From an uncultured Collinsella sp. (lineage in GTDB: Bacteria > Actinomycetota > Coriobacteriia > Coriobacteriales > Coriobacteriaceae), in NCBI GenBank assembly GCA_900752345.1, contig CAADVA010000204.1:1-10380 (forward strand): a DNA stretch of 10,380 nucleotides. Direction: 5' to 3'. A program made the position numbers and the translations under genes. Position 1 is the stretch's first letter; each line of letters opens with the position of its first letter. Below the pieces are notes generated by a model, which did no database searches, had not been told where the DNA came from, and saw only the letters and a program-made list of their open reading frames with translations. This document shows positions 1 to 7,454 of this stretch, piece by piece.

Positions 1-2
1 CC

Positions 3-827
3 GTCGGTAAGGCCGCTATCGTTCCGGTCGGCTGTGCCTGCAGGGAGCCGCTGCTGTTCGCCGCGCCCATCGTGCTCAACCCCGTCTTCTTTGTCCCGTT
101 TGTCTTTGCCCCGATCGCCAACATCTGGATTCTCAAGATCTTTATCGACTTCTTGGGTATGAACGGCTTTATGTACACCCTGCCCTGGACCGTCCCCGGC
201 CCCATCGGCACCATCATGGGCTTGGGCTTCCAGCCGCTCGCCTTTGTGATGCTCGTCCTTATCCTGGTCGTCGACTTCGTTCTGTACTACCCGTTCTTCC
301 GTGCCTATGACGCCCAGAAGTGCGCCGAGGAGGCCGAGATTTCCGAGGAGGAGCTCGCCGCCAAGAACGCCGAGAAGGCTGCCAAGCTCAACGACGCCTT
401 CCAGGGCAAGGCTGACGCCAAGAGCGTTGCCGCCGGCGCTGCTGCCGAGGCCGTGAAGGCCGACGCTCCCGCCGCTGTCGCCACTGAGGCAACGACCGCC
501 AGCGACCTCAACGGCAAGCGCGTGCTCGTGCTCTGCCAGGGCGGCGGCACCTCGGGCCTGCTCGCCAACGCGCTGGCCAAGGCTGCCAAGGAGCGCGGCA
601 TCAATCTTGAAACCGCTGCCGAGGCATATGGCAACCACGTCGACATGCTCCCCGACTTTGACCTGGTCGTCCTGGCCCCGCAGGCCGCCAGCTACCTGGC
701 CGACCTGCAGAAGGACTGCGAGCGCGTGGGCAACAAGTGCGTCGCCTGCCGCGGCAAGCAGTACATCGAGCTCTCCCAGAACGGCGACAAGTCTCTCGCC
801 TTCGTGAGCGAACAGCTTTCGAAGTAA
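3..827 (+). CDS. lacE: PTS lactose/cellobiose-family permease EIICB (LacE-like), 3' part only
   Basis: Membrane sugar permease fused to its phosphotransfer domain. It would import a beta-galactoside and phosphorylate it on entry. The frame is open from the left window edge, so the start lies outside and only the last 274 residues are visible. The EIIC remnant runs from VGKAAIVPV through FAAPIVLNP, FIDFLGMNGF and VPGPIG to the last membrane segment (FVMLVLILVVDFVLYYPF). An Ala/Glu/Lys-rich linker follows (about 310-510). The C-terminal EIIB domain carries the phosphorylation motif VLVLCQGGGTS, with its cysteine codon at 534-536, and ends in SKQ-free FVSEQLSK. The EIIB part matches the LacE type well (YGNHVDMLPDFDLVVLAPQ). 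One oddity: where the two paralogs here read FAVNEP, this protein reads CACREP, so the family Asn is Arg while Glu-Pro is kept. The lacG gene follows after 66 nt, so the two are probably co-transcribed. The family is secure; the sugar is inferred. Confidence 0.93.
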   Translation, partial: VGKAAIVPVGCACREPLLFAAPIVLNPVFFVPFVFAPIANIWILKIFIDFLGMNGFMYTLPWTVPGPIGTIMGLGFQPLAFVMLVLILVVDFVLYYPFFRAYDAQKCAEEAEISEEELAAKNAEKAAKLNDAFQGKADAKSVAAGAAAEAVKADAPAAVATEATTASDLNGKRVLVLCQGGGTSGLLANALAKAAKERGINLETAAEAYGNHVDMLPDFDLVVLAPQAASYLADLQKDCERVGNKCVACRGKQYIELSQNGDKSLAFVSEQLSK

Positions 828-893
828 GTAACGCTTAGGGCCAGCCGACCATCCACAGCCGGCTGCCCCTTCGATTTAGACGATTGGATCATC

Positions 894-2333
894 ATGTCCG
901 TTAACCCCGCTAGCGTCACCAACCCGCCTGCGCAGTTTCCCGAGGGCTTTGTCTTTGGCGGCGCCACCGCCGCCTACCAGGTAGAGGGTGAGACCCGCAC
1001 TCACGGTAAGGGCAAGGTTGCCTGGGACGACTTCCTGGAGGCCCAGGGTCGTTTCTCCCCCGATCCCGCTTCGGACTTCTACAACCAGTACCCCGTCGAT
1101 TTGGAGCTGTGCGAGGAGTTTGGCATCAACGGCATTCGCCTCTCTATCGCCTGGAGCCGCATCTTCCCCAACGGTACCGGCGAAATCAACCCCGAGGGTG
1201 TCCAGTTCTATCACGATCTCTTCGCCGAGTGCCATAAGCACCACGTTGAGCCGTTCGTCACGCTGCATCACTTTGACACGCCGCTGCCCCTCTTTGAGAA
1301 GGGTGACTTCCTCAACCGCGAGACCATCGACGCCTTTGTGAACTTTGCCACCTTCTGCTTTAAGGAGTACGCCGACCAGGTAACCTACTGGTTCACCTTT
1401 AACGAGATCTGGGCCGACGCCTCCAACACCTACATCGAGGGCACCTTCCCCGGTGGCGTCAAGGCGCATCTGGCCGAGGCTTTCCAGTGCGAGCACAACA
1501 TGATGCTCGCCCACGCCAAGGCTGTGCTTGCCTTCCACAACGGCGGTTTTAAGGGCAAGATCGGCGTCATTCAGTCGTTGGAGTTTAAGTATCCGCTCAA
1601 CGAGAACGACCCCGCCGACATCAAAGCCGCCAACAACGAGCACGTGCTGCAAAACCAGTTTTTGCTCGACGCCACCTTCCGCGGCGACTACGCGCCCGAC
1701 ACCCTCGAGTGCGCCAACCGCCTGGCCGCCGTCTCGGGCGGCACCATCGAGATCTTGGACGAGGATCTGGAAATCATGCGCGAGGCCGCGCTCTACAACG
1801 ACTACCTGGGCGTTAACAACTACCAGTGCCGCTTCTTGAAGGCCTACGATGGCGAAAACGACCTGCACCACAACGGTACGGGAGAGAAGGGCACCGGCCG
1901 CTGGCGCGTTAAGGGCATTGGCGAGCATGTGAACAAGCCTGGCATCCCCACCACCGACTGGGACTGGATCATCTATCCCGAGGGCCTGTTCGATCTGCTC
2001 GTCTACATTAAGCAGCGCTACCCCAACTACAAGCAGATCTTCATCACCGAGAACGGCATGGGCTACAAGGACCCCTACAAGGACGGTTTTGTGGACGACC
2101 AGCCGCGCATCGACTACATCGAGCAGCACCTGCGTTGGCTGCTCAAGGCCATGGAGGTGGGCGTCAACGTGGGCGGCTACTTCCTGTGGAGCCTGCAGGA
2201 TCAGTTCTCCTGGACCAATGGCTACAACAAGCGTTACGGCTTCTTTTACGTTGACTTTGAAACCCAGAAGCGCACGCCCAAGGCAAGCGCCTACTGGTAC
2301 AAGCACGTGGCGCAGACCCGTCGTCTGGACTAG
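894..2333 (+). CDS. lacG: GH1 6-phospho-beta-galactosidase (LacG-like)
   Basis: Cytoplasmic glycoside hydrolase family 1 enzyme of 479 residues, slightly longer than classical LacG (about 468). It would hydrolyse a 6-phosphorylated beta-galactoside delivered by the PTS, releasing galactose-6-phosphate. A single TIM barrel spans the protein, starting with the GH1 signature FVFGGATAAYQVEG (19-32). The acid/base is E171 in FTFNEI; NEI rather than NEP is the LacG form. The nucleophile is E386 in FITENGMGYKD. The phosphate-binding set S439, K446 and Y448 lies in SWTNGYNKRYG. W440, next to the serine, is the residue that in known LacG enzymes favours galactosides over glucosides. The ATG at 894 has only a weak ribosome site (GGA, 5 nt upstream), and no other Met lies before the GH1 signature. 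The gene follows the EIICB gene and ends before a strong terminator. The substrate may be lactose or a related galactoside; a 6-phospho-beta-glucosidase is the less likely alternative. Confidence 0.93.
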   Translation: MSVNPASVTNPPAQFPEGFVFGGATAAYQVEGETRTHGKGKVAWDDFLEAQGRFSPDPASDFYNQYPVDLELCEEFGINGIRLSIAWSRIFPNGTGEINPEGVQFYHDLFAECHKHHVEPFVTLHHFDTPLPLFEKGDFLNRETIDAFVNFATFCFKEYADQVTYWFTFNEIWADASNTYIEGTFPGGVKAHLAEAFQCEHNMMLAHAKAVLAFHNGGFKGKIGVIQSLEFKYPLNENDPADIKAANNEHVLQNQFLLDATFRGDYAPDTLECANRLAAVSGGTIEILDEDLEIMREAALYNDYLGVNNYQCRFLKAYDGENDLHHNGTGEKGTGRWRVKGIGEHVNKPGIPTTDWDWIIYPEGLFDLLVYIKQRYPNYKQIFITENGMGYKDPYKDGFVDDQPRIDYIEQHLRWLLKAMEVGVNVGGYFLWSLQDQFSWTNGYNKRYGFFYVDFETQKRTPKASAYWYKHVAQTRRLD

Positions 2334-2379
2334 TGGCTGGCGGGGTTGCCCGCTCACACAACCTGTCCCCATTTCTCAG

Positions 2380-2428
2380 CCGGGGGCGGCACGTCACACG
2401 GCGCGCCGCCCCCGGTCTTTTTGTTTTT
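2380..2428 (+). terminator. Rho-independent terminator after lacG of locus 1
   Basis: A perfect 11-bp GC stem (CCGGGGGCGGC at 2380-2390 pairs with 2405-2415) with a 14-nt loop is followed directly by a T-rich tract (2416-2428). It lies 46 nt after the lacG stop codon and should end the locus 1 transcript. No A-tract precedes the stem, so it is not expected to stop minus-strand transcription from the repressor gene. Confidence 0.93.
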
Positions 2429-2444
2429 GGGCTGGTCGGGAGCC

Positions 2445-2590
2445 GTTTGTCTCGATCTGTAACATCTAGCCGAGTTTTTTGGTCCTAGCTGTTACAGATT
2501 GAGACGAACAGGATTGCTCTTTCCGAAGAATCTAAATCTGTAACACGTAGCCCGCTTTTGACCGTCTACCTGTTACAAATCGAGACAAAC
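2445..2590. repeat. Hairpin repeat cluster A (two units) between convergent genes
   Basis: Two inverted repeats with cores at 2450-2504 and 2531-2585, centres 81 bp apart. Each has a 15-nt left arm close to TCTCGATCTGTAACA, a 25-nt interior and a 15-nt right arm close to TGTTACAGATCGAGA. In the first unit the inverted match extends to about 20 bp per arm (2445-2509); its only two differences would be G-U pairs in plus-strand RNA. The interiors differ: the first is of a GAGTTTTTTGG type, the second of a CGCTTTTGACCG type. The cluster fills the gap between the locus 1 terminator and the 3' end of the minus-strand repressor. The same family recurs at 7455-7754. There is no open frame and no transposase. 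Function unknown. Confidence 0.85.
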
Positions 2591-2600
2591 GGAGTAGGAC

Positions 2601-3638
2601 CTAACCCCGTATGTCCCTAACAGTCGAGCGTTCGACCAGCGTACTCGGCACATGAATCGCCTCGATAGACGAGCTCTCTCCAATCGCCGCCTCAAACGCA
2701 AGCTTACCGACACCGCGCAAATCAAATCGCAGCGTCGTCAGCCGATTGTGAGGAACAAGTCCCTCGAGTGCGTCGTCGATACCAACCACGCTCACGTCGT
2801 CGGGCACGGACAGGCCCGCGTTCTCGAGCGCGGCGATAACGCCCAGCGCCATCTGGTCATTTGCCGCAAGCACGGCAGTCGGCGCCTGCGACCCGCCGGC
2901 AAGCACCTCGGCCGCAATCCGCTCGCCCATGGCGTACCCACTGTCCGCACTCCAATCGCCACGCAGCATCGGAGCGGCATCGACATGAGCACGACCCAGC
3001 GTATCGCGCCAACCGGCCTCACGAAAACGCGAGGAAATCGAGTTTTCCGGACCCGCCACAAACCGCATATTCGAGTGACCATGTTCCAGCAGATAATTGG
3101 TCAACAGCTCGCACGAACCATACTGGTCGGAGTCGATCGTCGTGCAGCGCGGATGCGCATACATGGACAGGATGACCGTTCGCACTCCCGGCTGGGGAAC
3201 AAACTCCTCAAAATCGGGAGCCATGCGGTTCATGTTGAGAATCATGCCGTCGACGGGTCGCTCGACCATGCGGCGCGAGGCATCGGCAAGTGTATAGGGC
3301 TTGTCGCCGCCCATCTCGATCATAGTGACGGCAAAATCGTGCTCGCGCGCCGCTTGCATGATACCCTCGAGCGTCGCCAGGTTACCGACACGTGTGATGT
3401 TGTACATGCACAGGCCAATAGAACGATACGACCCGCCGCGCAACGCCGCTCCAGCAAAATTGGGACGAAAGCCCAGCTCTTCCATGGCGGCCAGCACACG
3501 CTTGCGCGTCTTTTCCGTCACGTTGGGCATACCGTTGACCACGCGAGACACAGTCTGGCGGCTCACGCCAGCGAGCGCCGCAACCTCTGCCGCGCTCGCC
3601 GAATGACCATTCCTTGTCTGCTGAGCCATGCCTTCCAC
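2601..3638 (-). CDS. LacI-family transcriptional repressor of locus 2
   Basis: DNA-binding repressor, probably sensing a sugar or sugar phosphate and controlling the divergent lacG-EIICB operon. The start chosen is GTG at 3638 (345 residues), since CAGG lies 5 nt before it. ATG at 3629 (342 residues) has no well-placed ribosome site, and the upstream ATG at 3686 has none at all. The LacI helix-turn-helix is at about 16-35 (AEVAALAGVSRQTVSRVVN), with R27, Q28 and R32 at the base-reading positions. A hinge helix follows, with the intercalating leucine in GAALRGG. A periplasmic-binding-protein-like sensor domain fills the rest: PVDGMILN, GDWSADSGYAMG, AVLAANDQMALGV and SVVGIDD. It ends VERSTVRDIRG, almost the same as the second repressor here, so the two are paralogs. 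A good promoter with an operator-like motif at its start site suggests autoregulation. The effector is not known. Confidence 0.93.
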   Translation of the reverse strand: MEGMAQQTRNGHSASAAEVAALAGVSRQTVSRVVNGMPNVTEKTRKRVLAAMEELGFRPNFAGAALRGGSYRSIGLCMYNITRVGNLATLEGIMQAAREHDFAVTMIEMGGDKPYTLADASRRMVERPVDGMILNMNRMAPDFEEFVPQPGVRTVILSMYAHPRCTTIDSDQYGSCELLTNYLLEHGHSNMRFVAGPENSISSRFREAGWRDTLGRAHVDAAPMLRGDWSADSGYAMGERIAAEVLAGGSQAPTAVLAANDQMALGVIAALENAGLSVPDDVSVVGIDDALEGLVPHNRLTTLRFDLRGVGKLAFEAAIGESSSIEAIHVPSTLVERSTVRDIRG

Positions 3639-3692
3639 GCTAACCTGCTTCCCAACTATTCCCCGCGCCCATGGCGCATCGTACATACATCG

Positions 3693-3708
3693 ATAACGTG
3701 CTCATGAT
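3693..3708. promoter_or_regulatory. Operator-like site O3 at the repressor transcription start
   Basis: Contains TAACGTGCTCAT (3694-3705), identical over 12 bases to site O1 at 3825-3836. It lies just downstream of the start site predicted from the repressor promoter at 3717-3746, where a bound repressor would block its own transcription. That it binds this LacI protein is inferred from the repeated motif and its position. Confidence 0.6.
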
Positions 3709-3716
3709 ACCCGAGC

Positions 3717-3746
3717 CATATACCACAACATGAAAACTTCTGTCAA
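3717..3746 (-). promoter_or_regulatory. Sigma-70-type promoter of the locus 2 lacI-type gene
   Basis: Read on the minus strand: a consensus -35 box TTGACA (3741-3746), an 18-nt spacer, and -10 box TATATG (3717-3722) preceded by TGG, which gives an extended -10. The predicted start is near 3710, leaving a leader of about 70 nt before the GTG start at 3638. This is the best-formed promoter in the window. Confidence 0.7.
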
Positions 3747-3821
3747 TCAAAACCGCTTACCGAACAAATACAACCGTTCGCGGCTGTTTGAAGTTGTTTT
3801 GTTTCTATACATCCCAGCCGG

Positions 3822-3838
3822 ATGTTAACGTGCTCATT
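3822..3838. promoter_or_regulatory. Operator-like site O1 upstream of lacG of locus 2
   Basis: ATGTTAACGTGCTCATT is an imperfect palindrome centred on CG, with ATG and CAT at its ends, as in LacI-family operators. It repeats 22 bp further on as O2 and again as O3 at the repressor promoter. A possible -10 box (TATACA, 3806-3811) lies just upstream, which would put O1 over the first transcribed bases. It also partly fits the catabolite-control (cre) consensus, so a CcpA-like protein is an alternative binder. Confidence 0.6.
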
Positions 3839-3843
3839 GTCAA

Positions 3844-3860
3844 ATGTTCACGTGCTTATT
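3844..3860. promoter_or_regulatory. Operator-like site O2 upstream of lacG of locus 2
   Basis: ATGTTCACGTGCTTATT matches O1 at 15 of 17 positions and starts 22 bp downstream of it, about two helical turns, so two bound dimers would lie on the same face. The centre CACGTG is a perfect palindrome. A possible downstream -10 box (TAAGAT, 3877-3882) would place O2 over or near a -35 region. No -35 box is convincing, so the lacG promoter itself stays undefined. Confidence 0.55.
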
Positions 3861-3979
3861 TTGGTTCTAATCATTTTAAGATAGTGTTTATCGGGCTTTT
3901 TCACCGCTGAACGCTAACCAGGGAGCCTCCTGAGCGCAAACGCACAATATCGAACAGCGAGACGAGAGGGTGTATGCAT

Positions 3980-5422
3980 ATGTCTTTGCTAAACCGCGTA
4001 CAGCAGCTGCCGAAGGGCTTTGTTTGGGGCGCCGCAACCGCCGCGTACCAAACGGAAGGTTCCACGAAGGTGGCAGGCAAGGGTAAGACCATGTGGGACG
4101 ATTACCTTGTCGCCCAGGGTCGCTTTTTGCCCGACCCGGCCAGTGATTTCTACAACCGCTACGAGGAGGATATCCGCCTTTCTGCCGAGCATGGACTCAA
4201 CGCCATCCGTGTGTCCATCGCCTGGACCCGCATCTTCCCCAACGGCGACGATGCCGAGCCCCTCGCCGAGGGCGTTAAGCACTACCACGAGCTGTTCGCC
4301 TGCTGCAAAAAGTATGGCGTCGAGCCCTATGTGTCCCTGCATCACTTTGACTCCCCCGCCGCCCTGTTCAACCAGGGCGACTGGCTCAACCGCAAGACCG
4401 TCGACGCCTATGTGCGCTATGCCGAGTTCTGCTTCCGCGAGTTCCGCGAGGTCAAGAATTGGTTCACCATCAACGAGCTCATCAGCCTCTCGCACTCCCA
4501 ATACATCCAAGGCAACTTCCCGCCCAACCATCACTTTGATGTGACGAGCGGCATCCAGAGCCAGCACAACGAGCTCGTTGCCCACGCCCGCGCCGTCAAC
4601 CTGTATAAGGATCTTGACGAGACCGAGCACCTGGGCGGACGCATTGGCATGGTCAACGTCCTGACGCCGGCATATCCTGCCACAGACTCGCCCGCCGACC
4701 AGCACGCCGCCGACCTGTACAACGCCTTCTACACCGACTTCATCATGGACGGCGCCTTCCTGGGTCACTACTCCGCGCGCACCCTCTCACTCATCAACGA
4801 GATTCTGCGTGCCAACAACGCCACGCTTACGGTTGAGGACAGCGACATGGAGGAGCTCGCCAAGGCGGCGCCCCGCAACGATATGTTCGGCCTCAACTAC
4901 TATCAGTCGGCGTTTATCGCCGCCTACGATGGCGAGTCCACCAACAGCTTTAACGGCACCGGAGACAAGGGCACCTCGTGCTTTAAGTTTAAGGGCGTCG
5001 GGCAGCAGGTCGATATGCCGGGTATCCCCACCACCGACTGGGATTGGCTCATCTACCCGCAAGGCCTCTACGACACGCTCAAGCACATCAGCGCCACCTA
5101 TCCCAACCTCCCCGTCATCTATATCACCGAAAACGGCCTGGGCCACAAGGACCCCGAGCCCGACGCAAACGGCATCGTCGCCGATCCCGAGCGCATCGAC
5201 TTTGTCGACCAGCACATGGAGAAGGTGCTCCGGGCGCGCGCCGAGGGCGTCGACGTCCAGGGCTACTTTATCTGGAGCCTGCAGGACCAGTTCTCGTGGG
5301 CCAACGGCTATAACAAGCGCTACGGCCTGTTCTACATCGACTTCGACACGCAAAAACGCTACATCAAGCAGTCGGCACTCTGGTACAAGGAGCTCGCCGA
5401 CACTATGGCGGACGCGCAGTAG
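3980..5422 (+). CDS. lacG: GH1 6-phospho-beta-galactosidase (LacG-like), second copy
   Basis: Cytoplasmic GH1 hydrolase for PTS-imported, 6-phosphorylated beta-galactosides, paralogous to the enzyme of locus 1 along its whole length. The ATG at 3980 (480 residues) is preferred because the ribosome site GAGAGGG (3964-3970) is well spaced for it. The ATG at 3974 would add only Met-His and sits too close. The GH1 signature FVWGAATAAYQTEG is near 15-28. The acid/base is E166 (FTINEL) and the nucleophile E384 (YITENGLGHKD). The phosphate site S439, K446 and Y448 lies in SWANGYNKRYG, with W440 marking the galactoside-type pocket. All catalytic residues are intact. Differences from the first copy (SHSQYIQGNFPP against SNTYIEGTFPGG after the acid/base, and KFKGVGQQVDMPG against RVKGIGEHVNKPG) may tune the aglycone site. 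It is first in an operon with EIICB, 176 nt downstream, and diverges from a LacI repressor. A 6-phospho-beta-glucosidase is the less likely alternative. Confidence 0.93.
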   Translation: MSLLNRVQQLPKGFVWGAATAAYQTEGSTKVAGKGKTMWDDYLVAQGRFLPDPASDFYNRYEEDIRLSAEHGLNAIRVSIAWTRIFPNGDDAEPLAEGVKHYHELFACCKKYGVEPYVSLHHFDSPAALFNQGDWLNRKTVDAYVRYAEFCFREFREVKNWFTINELISLSHSQYIQGNFPPNHHFDVTSGIQSQHNELVAHARAVNLYKDLDETEHLGGRIGMVNVLTPAYPATDSPADQHAADLYNAFYTDFIMDGAFLGHYSARTLSLINEILRANNATLTVEDSDMEELAKAAPRNDMFGLNYYQSAFIAAYDGESTNSFNGTGDKGTSCFKFKGVGQQVDMPGIPTTDWDWLIYPQGLYDTLKHISATYPNLPVIYITENGLGHKDPEPDANGIVADPERIDFVDQHMEKVLRARAEGVDVQGYFIWSLQDQFSWANGYNKRYGLFYIDFDTQKRYIKQSALWYKELADTMADAQ

Positions 5423-5443
5423 CGCATCGCCTCGCTTTCCCCC

Positions 5444-5490
5444 GAGAGGGGAGCGGCCCTATGCGATACAAACCCAGCCGCTCCCCTCTC
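5444..5490 (+). other. Intercistronic hairpin between lacG and the EIICB gene
   Basis: A perfect 14-bp stem (GAGAGGGGAGCGGC at 5444-5457 pairs with 5477-5490) with a 19-nt loop lies 22 nt after the lacG stop. No T-tract follows (the next bases are TCCCCCTGGG), so it does not look like an intrinsic terminator. Hairpins in this place often protect the upstream mRNA or slow polymerase, giving unequal amounts of the two proteins. The rest of the 176-nt gap holds no clear promoter. Confidence 0.7.
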
Positions 5491-5598
5491 TCCCCCTGGG
5501 ACCGACCCCGCCTGCACCCGGGCTTTTAGCAAGCGGGAGACCATATAGGTTTTCAACGTCCATGCCATTAAGATTTCATGCAAAGAGGAGCGTGAACT

Positions 5599-7359
5599 AT
5601 GGAATCGATCGTTAAGTTCTTGGAGAAAGGTCAGCCGTACTTCGACAAGGTCTCTAAGAACATCTACCTTCAGGCCATTAAAGACGGCTTTTTGGCAGCA
5701 ATGCCCATCATCCTGTCTTCTTCTGTCTTCCTGCTTATTTCGACCCTGCCGGGCGTTGTCGCCACGGTCGGCGGCTTTACGCTGCCCGACTGGTGGAACG
5801 TCGACGTCGTGAACTTCTGCAACAAGGTTTACAACTTCACGATGGGCGTCGTGGGCATCATGGTCGCCGGCACCACCGCAAGCGCGCTGACCGGCTCCAA
5901 GAACCGCCGCATGCCTGCCGGCAAGGCCATCAACGCCACGAGCACCATGGTCGCCGCCATGTGCGCTATGCTCATCTTGGCCGTTACCCAGACGAGTGCC
6001 AAGATCGACGGCGCCGATGTCTCGGTGTTCTTTACCGACAACATGGGCACCAAGGGCCTACTGAGCTCCTTTGTCGCCGCATTTGCCACGGTCAACATCT
6101 ATGCCTTCTGCATTAAGCGAGACATCACCATCAAGCTGCCCAAAGAAGTCCCCGGCGCCATCGCCCAGAACTTCCGCGACATCTTCGCCTTCAGCTTCTC
6201 CATCCTGTTTGTCGCCGTCATCGACGTTATCTGCCGCACCTGCTTGGCCGTCCCGTTTGCCAACGTCATCTCCACGCTGGTGAGCCCGCTGTTCGCCGCT
6301 GCCGATTCCTACGCCGGCCTCGCCCTCATCTGGTTCATGATCCCGCTGTTCTGGTTCATGGGCATCCACGGCCCCTCGGTCGTTAAGCCTGCCCTCAACG
6401 CCGCGCTGTTTGGCAACATCACCACCAACCTCGCCACGCTGCAGGCCGGCGGTCACCCCGCCCTCGCCCTGACCGAGAACTTCGGTAACTACATCGGCGA
6501 ACTCGGCGGCACCGGCGCCACGTTCATTGTCCCGATCATCTTCCTGCTCTTTATGCGCTCCAAGCAGCTCAAGGCCGTCGGCAAAGCCTCTGTCGTACCC
6601 GTGATGTTCGCCGTCAACGAACCGCTGCTGTTCGCCGCGCCCATCATCCTCAACCCGTACTTCCTGATCCCGTTCCTGTTTGCCCCCGTGGCCAACGTCC
6701 TCATTGGTAAGTTCTTCATCGACTTTTTGGGCATGAACGGCTTTATCTATGCCATGCCGTGGGCACTCCCCGGACCGATCGGCACCTTCATCGACACCAA
6801 CTTCCAGCCGATCTCTCTGGTCCTGGTTGTCGTCCTGCTGGTCGTTGACTTCTTAATCTACTACCCGTTCTGCAAGGCCTACGACAACGTCCTGTGCAAG
6901 CAGGAGGCCGAGACCCTGGCCGAAGAAGAGGCCGAGGAGACCAAGGCCGTCAAGACCGCTGCCGCCCCCGCCGTTGAGGCTCCTGTTGTCGAGACCGCTT
7001 CTGCCACTGAGGCCTCCGCAGCTCCGTCCGCCCTTAAGGGCAAGGATCTGAGGGTTCTGGTTCTGTGCGCTGGCGCCGGCACCTCTGCACTGCTCGCCAA
7101 CGCGCTTAAGGAAGGCGCCGACGAGCTGGGCATCGACATTACCGCCAACGCCGGTGCCTACGGCAGCCACTACGCCATCATGGACCAGTACAACGTCATC
7201 GTCCTGGCTCCGCAGGTTCGCACCTATTACAACGAGATGAAGGCCGACACCGACCGCCTGGGCATCACGCTGCTGTCGCCCAAGGGCAAACAGTACATCG
7301 ACCTCACTAAGGATCCCAAGGGTGCCGTCGCCTGGATCGAGGAAAACCTCGAGGCATAA
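5599..7359 (+). CDS. lacE: PTS lactose/cellobiose-family permease EIICB (LacE-like), complete
   Basis: Complete 586-residue EIICB, the usual LacE length and domain order. It brings a beta-galactoside across the membrane and phosphorylates it, using phosphate from an EIIA absent from this window. The start is well supported by AAAGAGGAG (5582-5590), 8 nt upstream. EIIC covers about 1-430 with several hydrophobic spans. H257 in FMGIHGPS and N340-E341-P342 in FAVNEPLLF correspond to the substrate-site histidine and glutamate known in this family. An acidic, Ala-rich linker (about 435-482) follows. EIIB (about 484-586) carries the phospho-accepting C490 in VLVLCAGAGTS. It is the second gene after lacG in locus 2, followed by a bidirectional terminator. 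The sugar is inferred from the lacG neighbour; cellobiose-type substrates are not excluded. Confidence 0.95.
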   Translation: MESIVKFLEKGQPYFDKVSKNIYLQAIKDGFLAAMPIILSSSVFLLISTLPGVVATVGGFTLPDWWNVDVVNFCNKVYNFTMGVVGIMVAGTTASALTGSKNRRMPAGKAINATSTMVAAMCAMLILAVTQTSAKIDGADVSVFFTDNMGTKGLLSSFVAAFATVNIYAFCIKRDITIKLPKEVPGAIAQNFRDIFAFSFSILFVAVIDVICRTCLAVPFANVISTLVSPLFAAADSYAGLALIWFMIPLFWFMGIHGPSVVKPALNAALFGNITTNLATLQAGGHPALALTENFGNYIGELGGTGATFIVPIIFLLFMRSKQLKAVGKASVVPVMFAVNEPLLFAAPIILNPYFLIPFLFAPVANVLIGKFFIDFLGMNGFIYAMPWALPGPIGTFIDTNFQPISLVLVVVLLVVDFLIYYPFCKAYDNVLCKQEAETLAEEEAEETKAVKTAAAPAVEAPVVETASATEASAAPSALKGKDLRVLVLCAGAGTSALLANALKEGADELGIDITANAGAYGSHYAIMDQYNVIVLAPQVRTYYNEMKADTDRLGITLLSPKGKQYIDLTKDPKGAVAWIEENLEA

Positions 7360-7386
7360 AACGCTGACGCCACCTGCCGCTCGCAG

Positions 7387-7436
7387 AAAAAAAATGGCCC
7401 GTGCATCGATGCGTGATGCGCGGGCCATTTTGTTTA
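7387..7436. terminator. Bidirectional rho-independent terminator of locus 2
   Basis: A 17-bp stem with a single G-U pair (7391-7407 with 7415-7431) and a 7-nt loop. Eight A residues lead in (7387-7394) and TTTTGTTT follows (7428-7435). Both strands therefore offer a hairpin with a U-tract. It sits 27 nt after the EIICB stop codon and can also stop leftward transcription from the minus-strand repressor at 7773-8783. Confidence 0.92.
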
Positions 7437-7454
7437 GACCGCACCCGTCCTCCT

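Noticed and set aside
838..870. Hairpin in the 66-nt gap between the first EIICB gene and lacG
   Set aside because: Only about 6 bp plus 3 bp pair, with a mismatch and no T-tract, so it is too weak to call a terminator or a regulatory element.
876..2372. Long minus-strand open frame (498 codons) covering the first lacG gene
   Set aside because: It is a frame shadow of a GC-rich gene: the plus strand encodes a complete GH1 enzyme with all catalytic motifs, and the antisense product is a low-complexity Val/Gly/Leu-rich chain with no family likeness.
2652..3707. Plus-strand open frame of 351 codons opposite the first LacI gene
   Set aside because: Its product is rich in His and Arg with no recognisable domain, while the minus strand carries a full LacI repressor with its own promoter.
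3822..3860. Catabolite-control (cre) sites
   Set aside because: The sites keep the outer TG and CA and the central CG but miss other cre positions, and the same motif is repeated at the local repressor's own promoter, which fits that LacI protein better.
3908..3973. Leader structure sequestering the lacG ribosome site in locus 2 (CCTCCT near 3926)
   Set aside because: Only about four bases would pair with the actual ribosome site GAGAGGG, which is not enough to propose a riboswitch or attenuator.
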